Positions 1-10,800 of a stretch of DNA of 64,000 nt are shown in pieces. Below the pieces are notes generated by a model, which ran no database searches, had not been told where the DNA came from, and saw nothing but the letters and a program-made list of their open reading frames with translations. How positions within the stretch are numbered: the stretch's first letter is position 1; each line of letters starts with the position of its first letter. Source of the DNA: Mycolicibacterium crocinum. Its GTDB lineage: Bacteria; Actinomycetota; Actinomycetes; Mycobacteriales; Mycobacteriaceae. The stretch lies in assembly GCF_022370635.2 (NCBI RefSeq), contig NZ_CP092362.2:806001-870000 (forward strand). Direction: 5' to 3'. Made by a program: the position numbers and the translations under genes.

Positions 1-496
1 AGTACGACGTCCACCAGCCGTCGCCCCACTGCATCTTGGCCGCCAATGGGCCGATCGCGCCGATCGCGCCGGCGGGTGCGGGCATGCCGACGAAGTACTC
101 CTTGGTGTACGCGGGCAGGTCGGCGTCGAGCAGCGCGTTGTAGCGGGCCAGTCGCAGCACGATGCACACCGCGTAGAGCAGCACCACCACCCAGCCGATG
201 CGGGTGTCGGCCAGCAGCAGGGCATAGACGATAAACGCCGGTGCCACACCGAAATTCACCGCGTCGGCCAGCGAGTCGATCTCCTCGCCCATTCGGGAGG
301 TGGCCTTGAGTACCCGCGCGATGCGACCGTCGAGGGCATCCAGGATGGCGGCGGCGGCCAGGAAGGCCATCGATTCGGTAGGCCGATGATCCAGGGCGTA
401 CTTCACCGACGTCAGCCCGAGGCAGATGGCCAGCACCGTGACAGCGCTGGGCAGCAGACGGGTGCTGATGAGCGGGCGCGGGCGGGGTTTGATCAC
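1..496 (-). CDS. pssA: CDP-diacylglycerol-serine O-phosphatidyltransferase, 3' part beyond window
   Basis: Membrane enzyme that joins CDP-diacylglycerol and L-serine to give phosphatidylserine, the substrate of the decarboxylase encoded just upstream. Reading leftward from the GTG at 496, the translation contains the full CDP-alcohol phosphatidyltransferase signature DxxDGxxARx8Gx3Dx3D, starting DALDGRIAR and ending at the last Asp of DSLAD. Hydrophobic segments follow ([29 protein letters not shown]). The start codon overlaps the psd stop as GTGA, so the two are translationally coupled. About 165 residues are visible and the reading frame is still open at base 1, so the C-terminus is missing. 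Assignment is firm. Confidence 0.93.
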   Translation of the reverse strand, partial: MIKPRPRPLISTRLLPSAVTVLAICLGLTSVKYALDHRPTESMAFLAAAAILDALDGRIARVLKATSRMGEEIDSLADAVNFGVAPAFIVYALLLADTRIGWVVVLLYAVCIVLRLARYNALLDADLPAYTKEYFVGMPAPAGAIGAIGPLAAKMQWGDGWWTSY

Positions 497-1206
497 GGCA
501 GCTGCGCCAACACCGTCTCGCCGGCGAGCGCGCGCTGACCGGGTTCGACCAGGATCTGTGACCCGGCGGGCAGGTAGGTGTCCAACCGCGAGCCGAACCG
601 GATCAGTCCATAGGTGTCGCCGATCGCGACCTTGTCACCGGCGTGCAGATCGCAGATGATTCGACGCGCGACCAGGCCGGCGATCTGTACGACCACCACT
701 TCCCGTCCTTCCGGCGTGCGGATCAGCACGCTGTTGCGTTCATTGTCCTCGCTGGCCGCCGCCAGGTCGGCGGAATGAAAGCGACCGGGCCGGTACTCCA
801 CGGCGATGACCTCACCGCCCACCGGCAGACGCTGCACATGCGCGTCGAGCAGCGACAGGAAGATGCTGATCCGCGGGCGCGGGCCGGCGGGCAGGCCGAG
901 CTCGGCCGGGGGTTCGGCCTCTTCGACCAGGCAGATCAAACCGTCGGCCGGGGCCACCACCACGCCGGGACGGCTCGGTGGATTCCGCGGGGGATGCCGG
1001 AAGAAGCCGGCGTTGGCGGCGGCGGCCGCCAGCCCCGCCCGGCGCAGCCAGCGGTTCTTGCGGCCGACGGCCGCCACGGCCAGGCCTGCCGAGATGAACG
1101 GCAGGCCGGCGGGGTGAACAGGGGGAACGGAGGAACGCACCAGCGCGACCAGCCGCTGGGGGCCGGACTTCATGTTGTCTTCCGCGGTGCGGGGGCGTCT
1201 GGCCAT
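493..1206 (-). CDS. psd: Phosphatidylserine decarboxylase proenzyme
   Basis: Decarboxylates phosphatidylserine to phosphatidylethanolamine. The family is made as a proenzyme that cleaves itself before a Ser, which becomes the pyruvoyl cofactor. Here the short (about 237-residue) form carries RFGSR near the C-terminus, so cleavage is expected between Gly205 and Ser206. A hydrophobic stretch near residues 35-65 would place it at the membrane, and [10 protein letters not shown] is typical of short bacterial Psd. It is the first gene of the psd-pssA pair and overlaps pssA by four bases. An ATG further in (NMKSGPQ) is an alternative start. Confidence 0.93.
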   Translation of the reverse strand: MARRPRTAEDNMKSGPQRLVALVRSSVPPVHPAGLPFISAGLAVAAVGRKNRWLRRAGLAAAAANAGFFRHPPRNPPSRPGVVVAPADGLICLVEEAEPPAELGLPAGPRPRISIFLSLLDAHVQRLPVGGEVIAVEYRPGRFHSADLAAASEDNERNSVLIRTPEGREVVVVQIAGLVARRIICDLHAGDKVAIGDTYGLIRFGSRLDTYLPAGSQILVEPGQRALAGETVLAQLP

Positions 1207-1250
1207 CGGCGACGATTCTACGTGCGCGCTGTGAACCGGCGGGTGAGGAC

Positions 1251-2447
1251 CTACGACAGGTCCCAGAGCTGGACCTGCTCGCCCGCGGCCATCTCGGTGA
1301 CGTCCTCGGCGATCTCCAGCAGACAGTTCGCCGAGGCCAGCCAGCGCAGGTGGTGCGATGCCGGCGGCCCGTAGGTGGTGACGGTGCCTGCCGCGGCGTC
1401 GTACACCCCGCGGCGGAACTGGCGTTTGCCCTTGGGCGACGTCAGGTCGTCGGTCAGCACGGCGGTGCGCCGCGGCCGGTGCGGGTTGGGCAATCCCATC
1501 GCCGCGCGCAGCGCAGGCCGGACGAACACCTCAAACGACACCAGTGCGCTCACCGGGTTGCCCGGCAGCGTGATGATCGAGGTGCCCGCCGCCCGTCCCG
1601 CACCCTGCGGCATCCCGGGCTGCATGGCGACCTTGACGAACTCCACCGCTCCCGCGCCGAACGCGTCCTTCACGACCTCGTACGCGCCGGCGCTCACACC
1701 GCCGGTGGTGATGATCAGGTCGGCCTGCCCGGCATAGCCCTCGAGCACGGTGCTGAACTGAGCGACGTCGTCGCTCGACGTGGGGGTGGCCACCACTTCG
1801 CCGCCGGCCTCGCGGACCGCAGCGGCCAGCATGATCGCGTTGGATTCATAGATCTGGCCCGGTTGCAGTTCCGTGCCCGCGGACACCAGCTCCGAACCCG
1901 TCGACATCACGAGCACCCGCAGCCGCGGCTGCACCGTGAGCGAACCCAGCCCCAATGCGGCGGCCAATCCCAGCGCGGCCGGCGTCACCACCTGGCCGGC
2001 CCGCAGCACCGTCGTTCCCGCGGTCACATCCTCGCCGGCGCGGCGCACATGCTGACCGGGCTTGGGCGCGATGCGGATCTCGACGGTGTCGGTCCCTGCG
2101 TCGGTGGCCTCGACCGGCACCACCGCGGTCGCACCGGCAGGCAGCGGCGCACCCGTCATGATCCGGTGCGCAGTACCCGCCGCCAACGTCAAGCGGTCTA
2201 TGCGTCCGGCCGGAATGTCTTCGGCAACAGGCAGTTTCACCGGTGCGGCGTCGGATGCAGCGGCGACGTCCTCGGCGTGCACGGCGTAGCCGTCCATCGC
2301 GGAGTTGTCGAACACCGGCAGCGACAGCGGTGCCGCCACATCGGCGGCCAGGACCAGTCCCTCGGCGTCGGCCAACCCGACCGTCGCCGTCGCACGTGCG
2401 GTGATCAGGTCGGCGACGACCCGCTGATGTTCTTCGACGGTGCGCAT
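1251..2447 (-). CDS. moeA: Molybdopterin molybdenumtransferase (MoeA2-like)
   Basis: Inserts molybdate into adenylylated molybdopterin, the last step of Mo-cofactor synthesis. The 398-residue protein has the MoeA N-terminal motif NSAMDGYA (Asp52), the substrate-binding domain with STGSEL and YESNAIML, the glycine loop [13 protein letters not shown] and the LPGNPVSA loop. The usual GGVSVGD has become GGVSAGA, as I recall from mycobacterial MoeA2-type paralogues, so activity may be altered. The open frame extends much further upstream, but that part is the antisense frame of the SDR gene. The start MRTVEEHQ overlaps the SDR stop as ATGA, which fixes the true start. Confidence 0.92.
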   Translation of the reverse strand: MRTVEEHQRVVADLITARATATVGLADAEGLVLAADVAAPLSLPVFDNSAMDGYAVHAEDVAAASDAAPVKLPVAEDIPAGRIDRLTLAAGTAHRIMTGAPLPAGATAVVPVEATDAGTDTVEIRIAPKPGQHVRRAGEDVTAGTTVLRAGQVVTPAALGLAAALGLGSLTVQPRLRVLVMSTGSELVSAGTELQPGQIYESNAIMLAAAVREAGGEVVATPTSSDDVAQFSTVLEGYAGQADLIITTGGVSAGAYEVVKDAFGAGAVEFVKVAMQPGMPQGAGRAAGTSIITLPGNPVSALVSFEVFVRPALRAAMGLPNPHRPRRTAVLTDDLTSPKGKRQFRRGVYDAAAGTVTTYGPPASHHLRWLASANCLLEIAEDVTEMAAGEQVQLWDLS

Positions 2448-3370
2448 CAGATCGGGAAGGTGACGCCGGTCAGCTCTTCGGACACCGTCCACAGACGCCG
2501 CTGGATGTCCCGGTCGTGTGACTGCTTGCTGGAGCTCACCAGCTTCGGATATCCGCGCAGCTCCCGGAAGCCGTCGGGCCCGTAGTACTGGCCGCCCTGG
2601 ACGGCCGGATCGGTGGCGGCCCGCAGCGTGGCCAGCGCACCCATCTCCGCGCTGTTCACCAGCAGGCCGCTGATCAGCTTGACGCCGGGAAGCGAGGAGC
2701 CGGGGACGTGACGGATCAGCTCGGTGTCCGAGACGCCCGGGTGTGCGGCGACTGCGATGGTTTTGGCGTGGGCAGCGGCCAGCCGGCGCTGCAGTTCGTA
2801 GGCGAACATCAGATTGGCCAGTTTCGACTGGCCGTAGGACGCCACCCGCTCGTAGCGGCGGCGTTCCCACTGCAGATCGTCGAAGGCGATCTTGGCGCGG
2901 ATGTTGTGCGCGACGCTGGCCACCACGACCACCCGCGACCCGTCGACGGGCAGCAGGTTGTTCAGCAACAGGCCGGTGAGCGCGAAGTGGCCCAGATGGT
3001 TTGTGCCGAACTGCAACTCGAAGCCGTCGGCGGTGGTCTGCTTGGGCGGGTACATCACCCCGGCGTTGTTGATCAGCAGATCGATGCGGGGATAGGCGCT
3101 GCCCAGCTCGGCCGCGGCCTCGCGCACCGATGCCAGCGAGCCCAGATCCAGCTTGTGCACCGTCACCTCGGCCGACGGCGCAACGCGCCGGATCTGGCCT
3201 GCGGCCGCCTCGCCCTTGGCGGTGTCGCGAACCGCCATCACCACCCGAGCCCCGTGTTGCGCCAGCACGCGGGCGGTGTCGAAGCCGAGCCCCGTGTTGG
3301 AGCCGGTGACGATCGCGACGCGTCCACTCTGATCGGGGACGTCTGCCTCGGTCCACTTTCCTGCGCTCAT
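2447..3370 (-). CDS. Short-chain dehydrogenase/reductase (Rv0439c-type, copy 1)
   Basis: NAD(P)-dependent oxidoreductase of the classical SDR fold, 307 residues. The cofactor loop TGSNTGLG lies at residues 22-29, followed by NNAGVM and the active site YGQSK. It sits upstream of moeA in the place of M. tuberculosis Rv0439c and is translationally coupled to it. The C-terminal half ([26 protein letters not shown]) closely matches the second SDR at 19983-20879, so the two are paralogues. The substrate is unknown; relatives are annotated retinol dehydrogenase-like without proof. Confidence 0.9.
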   Translation of the reverse strand: MSAGKWTEADVPDQSGRVAIVTGSNTGLGFDTARVLAQHGARVVMAVRDTAKGEAAAGQIRRVAPSAEVTVHKLDLGSLASVREAAAELGSAYPRIDLLINNAGVMYPPKQTTADGFELQFGTNHLGHFALTGLLLNNLLPVDGSRVVVVASVAHNIRAKIAFDDLQWERRRYERVASYGQSKLANLMFAYELQRRLAAAHAKTIAVAAHPGVSDTELIRHVPGSSLPGVKLISGLLVNSAEMGALATLRAATDPAVQGGQYYGPDGFRELRGYPKLVSSSKQSHDRDIQRRLWTVSEELTGVTFPI

Positions 3371-3427
3371 GGCTTGACGATAGACGGCCCGAGTTGCGGA
3401 CGATCGGTGGCCGTTTACTGTCGCCGT

Positions 3428-4240
3428 ATGGCTATCGGTGGGGTGTTGTTCGACATCGATGGTGTCCTGGTGACCTCGTGGAAGCCGATCCCGGGCGCGG
3501 CCGAGGCGGTGGCGGTACTGGCCGATCGGCAGATCGCGCGGTCCTACCTGACCAACACCACCACCCGGACCCGCCAGCAGATCGCGTCGGCGTTGTGTGA
3601 CGCCGGAATCGATGTGCGGCCCGACGAGGTCATCACCGCGGCCGCGCTGACCGCCGACTACGTGCGCGCCAACTATCCCGACGCGCGCTGCTTCCTGGTC
3701 AACAACGGTCAGATCACCGACGACATGCCGGGCATCGACATCGTCGACTCGGAAGACTACGACGACGCCGGCTCCGAGGTTCCCGACGTGATCCTGCTCG
3801 GCGGCGCCGGTCCGGAGTACAGCCACCGGACGCTGAGCCGGGTCTATGAGTGGATGGCCCAGGGGGTGCCGGTGGTGGCCATGCACCGCAGCACCGCGTG
3901 GACGACCACCGAAGGTCTGCGGATCGACACCGGGATGTACCTGATCGGTATGGAAGAGACCTCGGGGCGCAAGGCCACCGGCGTCGGCAAGCCCGCGCCG
4001 GCCGGGTTCCTCGCCTCGGCCGCCCGGCTGGGCGTCGACCCCGACGAGATGTACATGGTCGGCGATGACCTCAACAACGACGTGCTGGCCGCGCAGGTGG
4101 TGGGAATGACCGGTGTGCTGGTGCGCACCGGCAAGTTCCGCCAGGACACCCTCGACCGTTGGGCGGCAGACGAATTCGCCATGCAGCCCAATCACGTGAT
4201 CGACTCCGTCGCCGACCTGCCGAGGTTGCTGGGACTTTAG
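3428..4240 (+). CDS. HAD-family IIA phosphatase (NagD-like)
   Basis: Phosphomonoester hydrolase of the haloacid dehalogenase superfamily, 270 residues. Motif I is FDIDGV with nucleophile Asp9 and acid/base Asp11, motif II includes LTNTT, and motifs III/IV are GKPAP and [10 protein letters not shown]. The order and the C2 cap place it in subfamily IIA (NagD/phosphoglycolate phosphatase-like). It is divergent from the SDR gene with a 57-base gap that must carry both promoters. Specificity cannot be read from the sequence. The longer upstream open frame is antisense to the SDR, so I took the ATG at 3428. Confidence 0.88.
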   Translation: MAIGGVLFDIDGVLVTSWKPIPGAAEAVAVLADRQIARSYLTNTTTRTRQQIASALCDAGIDVRPDEVITAAALTADYVRANYPDARCFLVNNGQITDDMPGIDIVDSEDYDDAGSEVPDVILLGGAGPEYSHRTLSRVYEWMAQGVPVVAMHRSTAWTTTEGLRIDTGMYLIGMEETSGRKATGVGKPAPAGFLASAARLGVDPDEMYMVGDDLNNDVLAAQVVGMTGVLVRTGKFRQDTLDRWAADEFAMQPNHVIDSVADLPRLLGL

Positions 4241-4337
4241 TCGCCGATCGTCACTCGAGAGTCACCGTCGGCATCGAGCGTGACGCTGGTGTGACGCTCG
4301 GCGATGAGTTTTGCCGGTCGCCCTGGTCTGTCTGGGT

Positions 4338-4817
4338 ATGACTGAAATTCTGATTGTGACCACCACCGTCGACGCGCCCCCGGCCGCCGTGTTCCGGGTG
4401 CTGGCCGACCCGAAAACCCATGGCGACATCGACGGCACCGGCTGGGTGCGGGAACCGCTTGACGAGGGCCGGGAACTGACCGAGGTCGGACAGATCTTCC
4501 GCATCGCGATGTACCACGACAACCACCCCGACAAGCATTACGAGATGGCCAACCAGGTCACCGTGCTCGAACCCGACCGTGCCATCGGCTGGGCGCCCGG
4601 GGGATTGCAGGAGGACGGCGGCATCGAGCTCGGCGGCTGGACGTGGCGTTATGACCTCGAGCCCGTCGGCGACCGGCAGACCCTCGTCACCCTGACCTAC
4701 GACTGGTCGGGCGCTACCGACGAGATCCGGAAGAACATCGTGTTCCCGCCGTTCCCGGTCTCGCATCTGGACAATTCGCTGGCCAATTTGGCGAGGCTGT
4801 CCGTCGTCAGGACCTGA
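4338..4817 (+). CDS. SRPBCC (START-like) family protein
   Basis: A 159-residue protein that begins VTTTVDAPPAAVFRVLADP, the usual opening of the polyketide cyclase/START-like ligand-binding fold, with TLVTLTYDWSG in the last third. Such proteins bind hydrophobic ligands; no catalytic residues can be assigned. An in-frame start at 4311 exists, but the ATG at 4338 begins right at the domain and is preferred. It stands alone between the HAD gene and a hairpin at 4822. Confidence 0.8.
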   Translation: MTEILIVTTTVDAPPAAVFRVLADPKTHGDIDGTGWVREPLDEGRELTEVGQIFRIAMYHDNHPDKHYEMANQVTVLEPDRAIGWAPGGLQEDGGIELGGWTWRYDLEPVGDRQTLVTLTYDWSGATDEIRKNIVFPPFPVSHLDNSLANLARLSVVRT

Positions 4818-4821
4818 GGTT

Positions 4822-4843
4822 CGGGCCGCCGTGAAACGGCCCG
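4822..4843 (+). terminator. Hairpin downstream of the SRPBCC gene
   Basis: A perfect 7-bp stem CGGGCCG/CGGCCCG with an 8-base loop begins four bases after the stop codon. No T run follows, which is common for mycobacterial terminators. It would separate the SRPBCC gene from the operon that starts near 5114. Confidence 0.5.
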
Positions 4844-4996
4844 TCGAGTAACGCATTACCCGTGACCAAAACCGCCGCGCAGACCAGATTGTTAATTTGC
4901 TGCGTCTGCCCGCCGCGGTACGCCTCGGTGTGGTAAGCATTCAGCCAATGGTGGTGCCGAAAGGGACCAGGGGCTTTACCTGTCGGGGGAACGGTC

Positions 4997-5083
4997 ATGC
5001 CAGATATGAATTCAATTCGCTTGAAAATTGGGACCGGTAGCGGAGCTCGATCCTTAACGTCGGCACGCGAACTCATCGGATGA
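4997..5083 (+). CDS. Possible 28-residue leader peptide ahead of the biosynthetic operon
   Basis: Between the hairpin at 4822 and the first operon gene at 5114 there is a short frame MPDMNSIRLKIG... ending ELIG. A GGGGGAA ribosome-binding-like run lies seven bases before its ATG, a better site than many genes here have. It ends 30 bases before the dikinase start. The surrounding 4844-5113 is more AT-rich than the flanks and should hold the operon promoter. The peptide could be a leader, a small product of its own or chance; there is no homology support. Confidence 0.3.
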   Translation: MPDMNSIRLKIGTGSGARSLTSARELIG

Positions 5084-5113
5084 GATTCGCCGAACGGACG
5101 TGAGGGGCGCGCG

Positions 5114-7816
5114 GTGCCAATCCTTCTAACCGGGCAAGCGCCCGGTGAGCAGATGCGAACGCAGGCAGGTGGTAAGGCCCACAACCTGTGCGAGCTGACG
5201 GCTGCCGGTTTTCCCGTGCCACGGTGGGCGGTTCTCGGAACGGACGCCTTCGACGAGGGTCTGGCAGCCGCCGGCGTGAGGATCAGCGAAGCGCCGCTGA
5301 CACTGGCCGAGCGGCTTCGGGAGGCGGCGTCCGCCGAGACCGCCCTGCGCGAACTGACCATTCCCGCCGAGATTCGGAATGCCATTGTTGCGGCCCTGGA
5401 GTACGTGGACGCCGACACGGTCGCGGTGCGTTCTTCGGGGCGGCAGGAAGACGGTGACCGCGATTCGTTCGCGGGATTGTTCGACACCTTTCTGAATGTC
5501 GCCGGACTCGACGCCACCGAGGACGCTGTCCGACGTTGCTGGGCCTCGGCCTTTTCCCAACGGGCGACGCAGTACCGCCATGTCCGGGGACTCGACTTCC
5601 GCGACGTTGCCCTCGCCGTCGTTGTCCAGCGATCGTTGACGCCGCGCAGCAGTGGGGTCATGTTCACCGCGGACCCGCTCACGGGTTCGACCGACCGCGT
5701 CGTGATCAACGGGGTGCTGGGCCTGGGTGAAGGGCTCGTATCTGGCGCCGTCGACTCGGACTCCGTCAGCATCGACAAGGGCACCGGTCTGGTCGTCGAC
5801 GAGACGGTGTGCGCCAAGAGCGAGATGATGGTCAGCACTGCCGGCGGTGGGGTCGCCACCGTCGATGTGCCTGCTGAATGTCAACGCCAAACCAGTATCA
5901 GTCCAGCAGTCCGTGACACGTTGGTGGAGTTGGGTATTCGGCTCGAGCAGCATTTCGGGTCTCCGCAAGACGTCGAATGGGCCGCCGACGAAGCCGGCAC
6001 ATGGATCCTGCAGTCCCGACCGGTGACCACTCTCGAGCTCCACACCGACTGCGAACCAGAGCATTCCGGTGAGGCATGCGACGAAGTCCGCATCTGGGAC
6101 AACTCGAACATCATCGAGAGCTTCGCCGGAGTGACGTCACCGTTGACCTTCACCACGGCCCGCAAACTCTACGGCGACGTCTACCGGTCCTATGCTCGCA
6201 GCCTGAAGGTCCCACCCGCACAGCTCGAGCAGATGGAGTCCTGGCTGCCGGTGATGCTGGGCCAATTCAATGGCCACGTCTACTACAACCTGCTGCACTG
6301 GTACCGAATGGTCGGCATCGCACCGGGGTATCCGCTGAATCGCCGGGTTTTGGAGGTCGCGCTCGGCGTCAGTGAGCCACTCGACCGCAAGACCGCGAAG
6401 CTGTTGCGTCCGTTCAGCTTTGCCAATCCCGTCGAAAGAGCGATATCCCGGGCGCGCACCACCCTCGCCTACGCCCGCAGCATCCGAACCGTCGATGCCA
6501 TGGTCGAGGACTTCGACGAGACGTTCGTCGACTTCATCGAACGCCACGGACTGATGGATGTCTCGGCCATGGACGGTCCTTCCGCGTATCGGATGTTCCG
6601 TCAGATCTACGACGAAGTCGCCGACCTCTGGGGTCCGATGATGGTCCTCGACGCCATGCTGCTGACCATGGTCGGCTCGCTGGCCGTGCTGACCAAGCTC
6701 TTCTTGCGGGGCGCGCCCGAATGGGTCCAGTTCGCGGTGGTCAATCCTGAGCCCGACGTGATATCGGTCGAGCCGGCCAAAGAATTGGCCGATATCTCCG
6801 CGTTCGTCCGGGAGCATCCGGACCTCGACGCGTTCATCGCGTCGGTCGAACCCTCGGTCGCCTATGCCGAACTCGCCCTTCGGACGCAGGAGGATGATTC
6901 ACCGATATGGTCGGAGCTGCATCGCAAGATCGATGATTACATCGACAGGTTCGGCTACCGGTGTCTCGACGAGCTCAAGCTCGAGACACCCGATCTGCGG
7001 CAAGACCCGGCAGGCATCTTCCATTTGTTGCGGATGGACACCGCCGAAACCCGGGATAAAACCGGGGATTCGGCCCGAGACTATCTCGACGCGCACCTGC
7101 GGGGACGGCGCCGAAGAGTATTCGATGCGCTGAGGAGGAAGATCCAGCGGGCGGCGACCCACCGTGAACACCTCCGCTTCTGCCGCACCCAGGGCTTCGG
7201 AATCCTGAAATCGCTGGTGGGCGTGATGGGTCGAGAGCTCGAACAGCGGGGCACGATCCACAGCCGGTCCGATGTCTTCCTGCTGCGCATCGACGAGCTA
7301 TTCGATCTGTACGAGAATTCAATGACCACGGCCGAGGCGCAGACCGTGATCCGCCGCCGGAAACGCCTGCAGGACAACTACGCACAGTTCGCCGCGCCCG
7401 CCCGGTTTACGACGACCGGCTCGGACTACTCGCAGCGCGAACTCGCACAGGCCGGCTGGCGGCTGTCGGAAGACGCGACACATGCGCCCGCCGGAACGGT
7501 ACTCACCGGAACGCCCTCCAGTCCGGGTGTGGTGACCGGTCGTGCGGTCGTGGTGGAGAAGCCTCAGGACTTCTCCAGCGGCATCCTGGTTGCGTACCGG
7601 ACCGATCCGGGTTGGGCGGCCGCCCTGCCGTTCGCGTCCGCGTTGCTCATCGAGCGTGCCTCCCCACTCACGCATGTGGCGATCATCGCCCGCGAGCTGG
7701 GAGTGCCGACCGTGGTGCAGATCGACGGGCTGACCAACGCGATTCGCACCGGGATGAAGGTGAGCGTCGACGGCGCCAGCGGCCGCATCGTGCTGTTGGA
7801 AGAGCCCGAATCATGA
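5114..7816 (+). CDS. PEP-synthase / rifampin-phosphotransferase-like dikinase
   Basis: A 900-residue protein with PEP synthase/PPDK architecture. The N-terminal ATP-grasp module carries AGGKAHNLCEL, VAVRSSGRQEDG...SFAG, PRSSGVMFTADPLTG and VEWAADEAGTWILQSRP (about residues 15-310). A large middle domain without clear motifs spans about 330-790. The C-terminal swivelling phosphohistidine domain has SPGVVTGRA and SPLTHVAIIARELGVPTVV, with the phospho-carrier His854. The layout (ATP-grasp, substrate domain, His domain last) matches rifampin phosphotransferase and related small-molecule phosphotransferases better than PEP synthase, which ends in a PEP-binding TIM barrel. It starts with GTG after AGGGG and is the first gene of the operon. 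The substrate is unknown; it may phosphorylate a pathway intermediate. Confidence 0.85.
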   Translation: MPILLTGQAPGEQMRTQAGGKAHNLCELTAAGFPVPRWAVLGTDAFDEGLAAAGVRISEAPLTLAERLREAASAETALRELTIPAEIRNAIVAALEYVDADTVAVRSSGRQEDGDRDSFAGLFDTFLNVAGLDATEDAVRRCWASAFSQRATQYRHVRGLDFRDVALAVVVQRSLTPRSSGVMFTADPLTGSTDRVVINGVLGLGEGLVSGAVDSDSVSIDKGTGLVVDETVCAKSEMMVSTAGGGVATVDVPAECQRQTSISPAVRDTLVELGIRLEQHFGSPQDVEWAADEAGTWILQSRPVTTLELHTDCEPEHSGEACDEVRIWDNSNIIESFAGVTSPLTFTTARKLYGDVYRSYARSLKVPPAQLEQMESWLPVMLGQFNGHVYYNLLHWYRMVGIAPGYPLNRRVLEVALGVSEPLDRKTAKLLRPFSFANPVERAISRARTTLAYARSIRTVDAMVEDFDETFVDFIERHGLMDVSAMDGPSAYRMFRQIYDEVADLWGPMMVLDAMLLTMVGSLAVLTKLFLRGAPEWVQFAVVNPEPDVISVEPAKELADISAFVREHPDLDAFIASVEPSVAYAELALRTQEDDSPIWSELHRKIDDYIDRFGYRCLDELKLETPDLRQDPAGIFHLLRMDTAETRDKTGDSARDYLDAHLRGRRRRVFDALRRKIQRAATHREHLRFCRTQGFGILKSLVGVMGRELEQRGTIHSRSDVFLLRIDELFDLYENSMTTAEAQTVIRRRKRLQDNYAQFAAPARFTTTGSDYSQRELAQAGWRLSEDATHAPAGTVLTGTPSSPGVVTGRAVVVEKPQDFSSGILVAYRTDPGWAAALPFASALLIERASPLTHVAIIARELGVPTVVQIDGLTNAIRTGMKVSVDGASGRIVLLEEPES

Positions 7817-10800
7817 ACGACGTAGCCAGGATTCGCGGCTGGCTGATGGAGCCGCGTGATTTCACCGGTATCCACCTGGCGAACGACACCGGCGGGTGGG
7901 ACTTCGTCACCTACCACCAGTTGGCGGACCACGCGCTGCGGATTGCGCGCCGGTTGATCGACGCCGGTGTCCGGCCAGGTGATGTCGTCAGCGTCCTGAT
8001 GCCGACATCCGGGTTGTGCCTCTCGACCATGTTCGGTGTGCTGGCCGCGGGTGCGACTCTCACCCCGATCGTGCCGCCGATGTTTCAGCCCGCCGACCAG
8101 TACACGGCCCATCTGCACGGAATTCTCGGAGTATCGGGCTGCAGCGCCATGGTGGCGTCGTCGGCCTTCACCGAGTTGGCGCGGCGTGCGATCACCGGTC
8201 TGACCCCTGAGCCCAAATTGATTGCGCTCGACGGTGTTCCGGAATGCGACCCGCTGACAGAGCTGGCCGACCCGGCGCCCTCGGTGCTGCTGCAGATGAC
8301 CTCCGGGTCGACGAGCGCACCCCGCGGTGCCAGCATCAGCTGGCGCAGCCTGGCCACCAACCTCAACGTCATGGAGGAACTCTGCGGTATGGCCGACGGC
8401 CAGGTCGGGGTCTCGTGGCTGCCGCTGTATCACGACATGGGATTGATCGGGGTGCTCTTCCAGGCCATGACCCGGCAGCGAGATCTGCAGCTGATGCGTC
8501 CCGATCAGTTCATCCGCGACCCCCTGCGATGGCTCAAGGCCGCCGCCAACTCGGAGCACACCGCGTCACCGTCGTTCGGACTGGTCTACACCAGTCGCAG
8601 ACTCAAACCGGAGGATCTCGGCGACATCGATCTGTCGAGGCTGCGCACACTGGTCGTCGGTGCCGAGCCGATCAATCCCGCCCACCTTCGTGCGTTCACC
8701 GATCTGACTGCGGGGCATGGCTTTTCCCCAGATGCGTTCATGCCGTCTTACGGGCTCGCCGAGCACACCCTGTTCGCCACCTCCCACCGCCTGGGCGAAC
8801 CGCACACGATGGTTAGGGTCGACCGATCCGCGCTGCGCTATGGAAAACCGGTCCGGGTGCTCGCCCGCGTCGCGGGCGATATCACCACCGATTCCGGTAG
8901 CGACTGGGTGGTCTCCGTCGGCAGGGTTGCTCCGGGTCACGAGGTCTGGGTCGCTGATGAGTCCGGTGAGCGATTGGGTGACGGGGTGCTGGGTGAGATC
9001 GTTCTGACCGGACCGTCGGTGGCCCAGGGCTATCACGGCAACACCGACAGCTCCACCCGGTTCGTCGGCGACGAGTTACGCACCGGGGACGCCGGGTTCC
9101 TGCTCGACGGACAGTTGCACGTGCTGGGCCGGATGGGGACCAGCCTGAAGGTCAACGGGCGCACCGTGTTCACCGAGGATCTGGATGTGACGACCGCCGC
9201 CGCCCTGGAACTCGAGCCGAGCCGCGTCGTCACCGTCGCGGTCAACGAGGCCGAGCGGCGCGGCGTCGCTGTGTTCATCGAACACACGAAGGTGACCGCC
9301 GACATGATCACCGCCGCACTCAGGGCACTGCAGGCCAGCGTCGGTGACGAAACACCGCTGTGGCTGATCAGCACTCCGCGCGGATCGGTGGCCCGTACGT
9401 CGAGCGGTAAGCCGCGTAGGGCGCACATGTGGCAACAGTGGCAGGCGGGTCGTTTCGCGAGGGCGCGATTGCTCGCCATCGCCGGAGCCGGTCGCGAAGC
9501 GCAGCAACTCGAACGGGTGCGGACCCTCTTCGAGAAGGCCCGCGAGCTTGCGGTCATTCCTGACGACGCGACAGTGCATTTCGAGGGTTCGCTCGCCGAG
9601 GGATTCGGCAACGAAGGCTCCGACATCGACTTCCTGTCGCTCGTGCCGGGCGCGGCCAAGCAGGCCGTGATGCCCACGGTTCTCTTCGTGGATGGCCGCC
9701 GGGTCGAGGTTCGGGCTCAGTCACACGAGCAGGTCCGCGAACGACTACTCAAGGTCAGGCGAGCCATTGACAGGGGTTCGATCGCCGGTGTGTCCGAGGA
9801 TGTCCTCAACCGGGTGCAGCGGTTCCTTCGAGGCATCCCGCTGTTCATGGGGCCGGACTACGGGCACCTCCTCGACATCGTGTCCTATGCGGAGCTGACC
9901 GATCTGCTGAGCGCGTGGTGGCGCAGGCGATCTGTCGGGTGCCTCCGCTATTGCGTCGCGCTGACCGTGCTCGGCGACGAGCGTGAGGCGGTGACGTGGG
10001 CACGAGAAGGACTGGCACAGCAGATGAAAGCGTTCCTCGCCACGAGTGGTGAGGGGTACATCGAGATCAAATGGCTGCCGGAGCAGATGGCGCGCCTCCG
10101 CGACAATGCCGACGACATGGTGGTGGCCCTACTCGACGACTATGAGGCCCTCGACGCCACACATCCGTCGGCGGAGTCGAGGCGCGACTTCATCGGGCGA
10201 GCGCTGGCACTGGCCGTGCGACTCGGTGGACCCAGGGTGACGCTGGATCCCGCGAACGTCGTATTGCGGCGGGTACCGAACGTCACCACGTGGCCGATCG
10301 GGTCCGCCACCCACGTCGTGCGCGATAAGGCCGATGTGTTCGTGCTGTCCGCTGCGTGCGCCGACTCGTGGCGGCAGGTGATCTTCGGGCAGTCACTCGC
10401 CGAGACGCGTGCCGCCGCCGACGATGTGCGCCTCTTCGTCGATCACGGGCTCGTCGCCCTGGCTTGGCGTGGTGGGGGAGTCATCACCCCCGTTGCGGCG
10501 ATGTGCACACCCGGCCGGCCGCTGACACCGCTGCCGTCCGATCATCGTCCGGTGGTCACGATCGATGGGGCTGTCACAGACCAGCCGATCGCCCGATCAC
10601 CCTTGGGTGCACGAGCATTCGCCGAATGCGCGGGTGCATTGTTGCTGGCGAACATGGTGCTCGAGAACGCCCGCGAGGATTTCTGCGGTGCGGTCAAGAA
10701 CGGGCAGTGGCAGGTCGCCACCCTGTGCGGGCGGCGGATTGTGATGATGGCGGTGCGAATACTGGCCAGCGCCTGGGGAATCACGCCGCTGCCCGCCGAT

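Noticed and set aside
1251..3356. A 701-codon open frame covering moeA and the SDR gene
   Set aside because: The first 300 codons are the wrong frame of the SDR gene on the same strand. The moeA start at 2447 overlaps the SDR stop, and the extra sequence is low-complexity Arg/Gly.
2708..4240. A 510-codon frame ending in the HAD protein
   Set aside because: The part before 3428 is antisense to the SDR gene and reads as Arg/Gly-rich shadow; the HAD domain starts exactly at the ATG at 3428.
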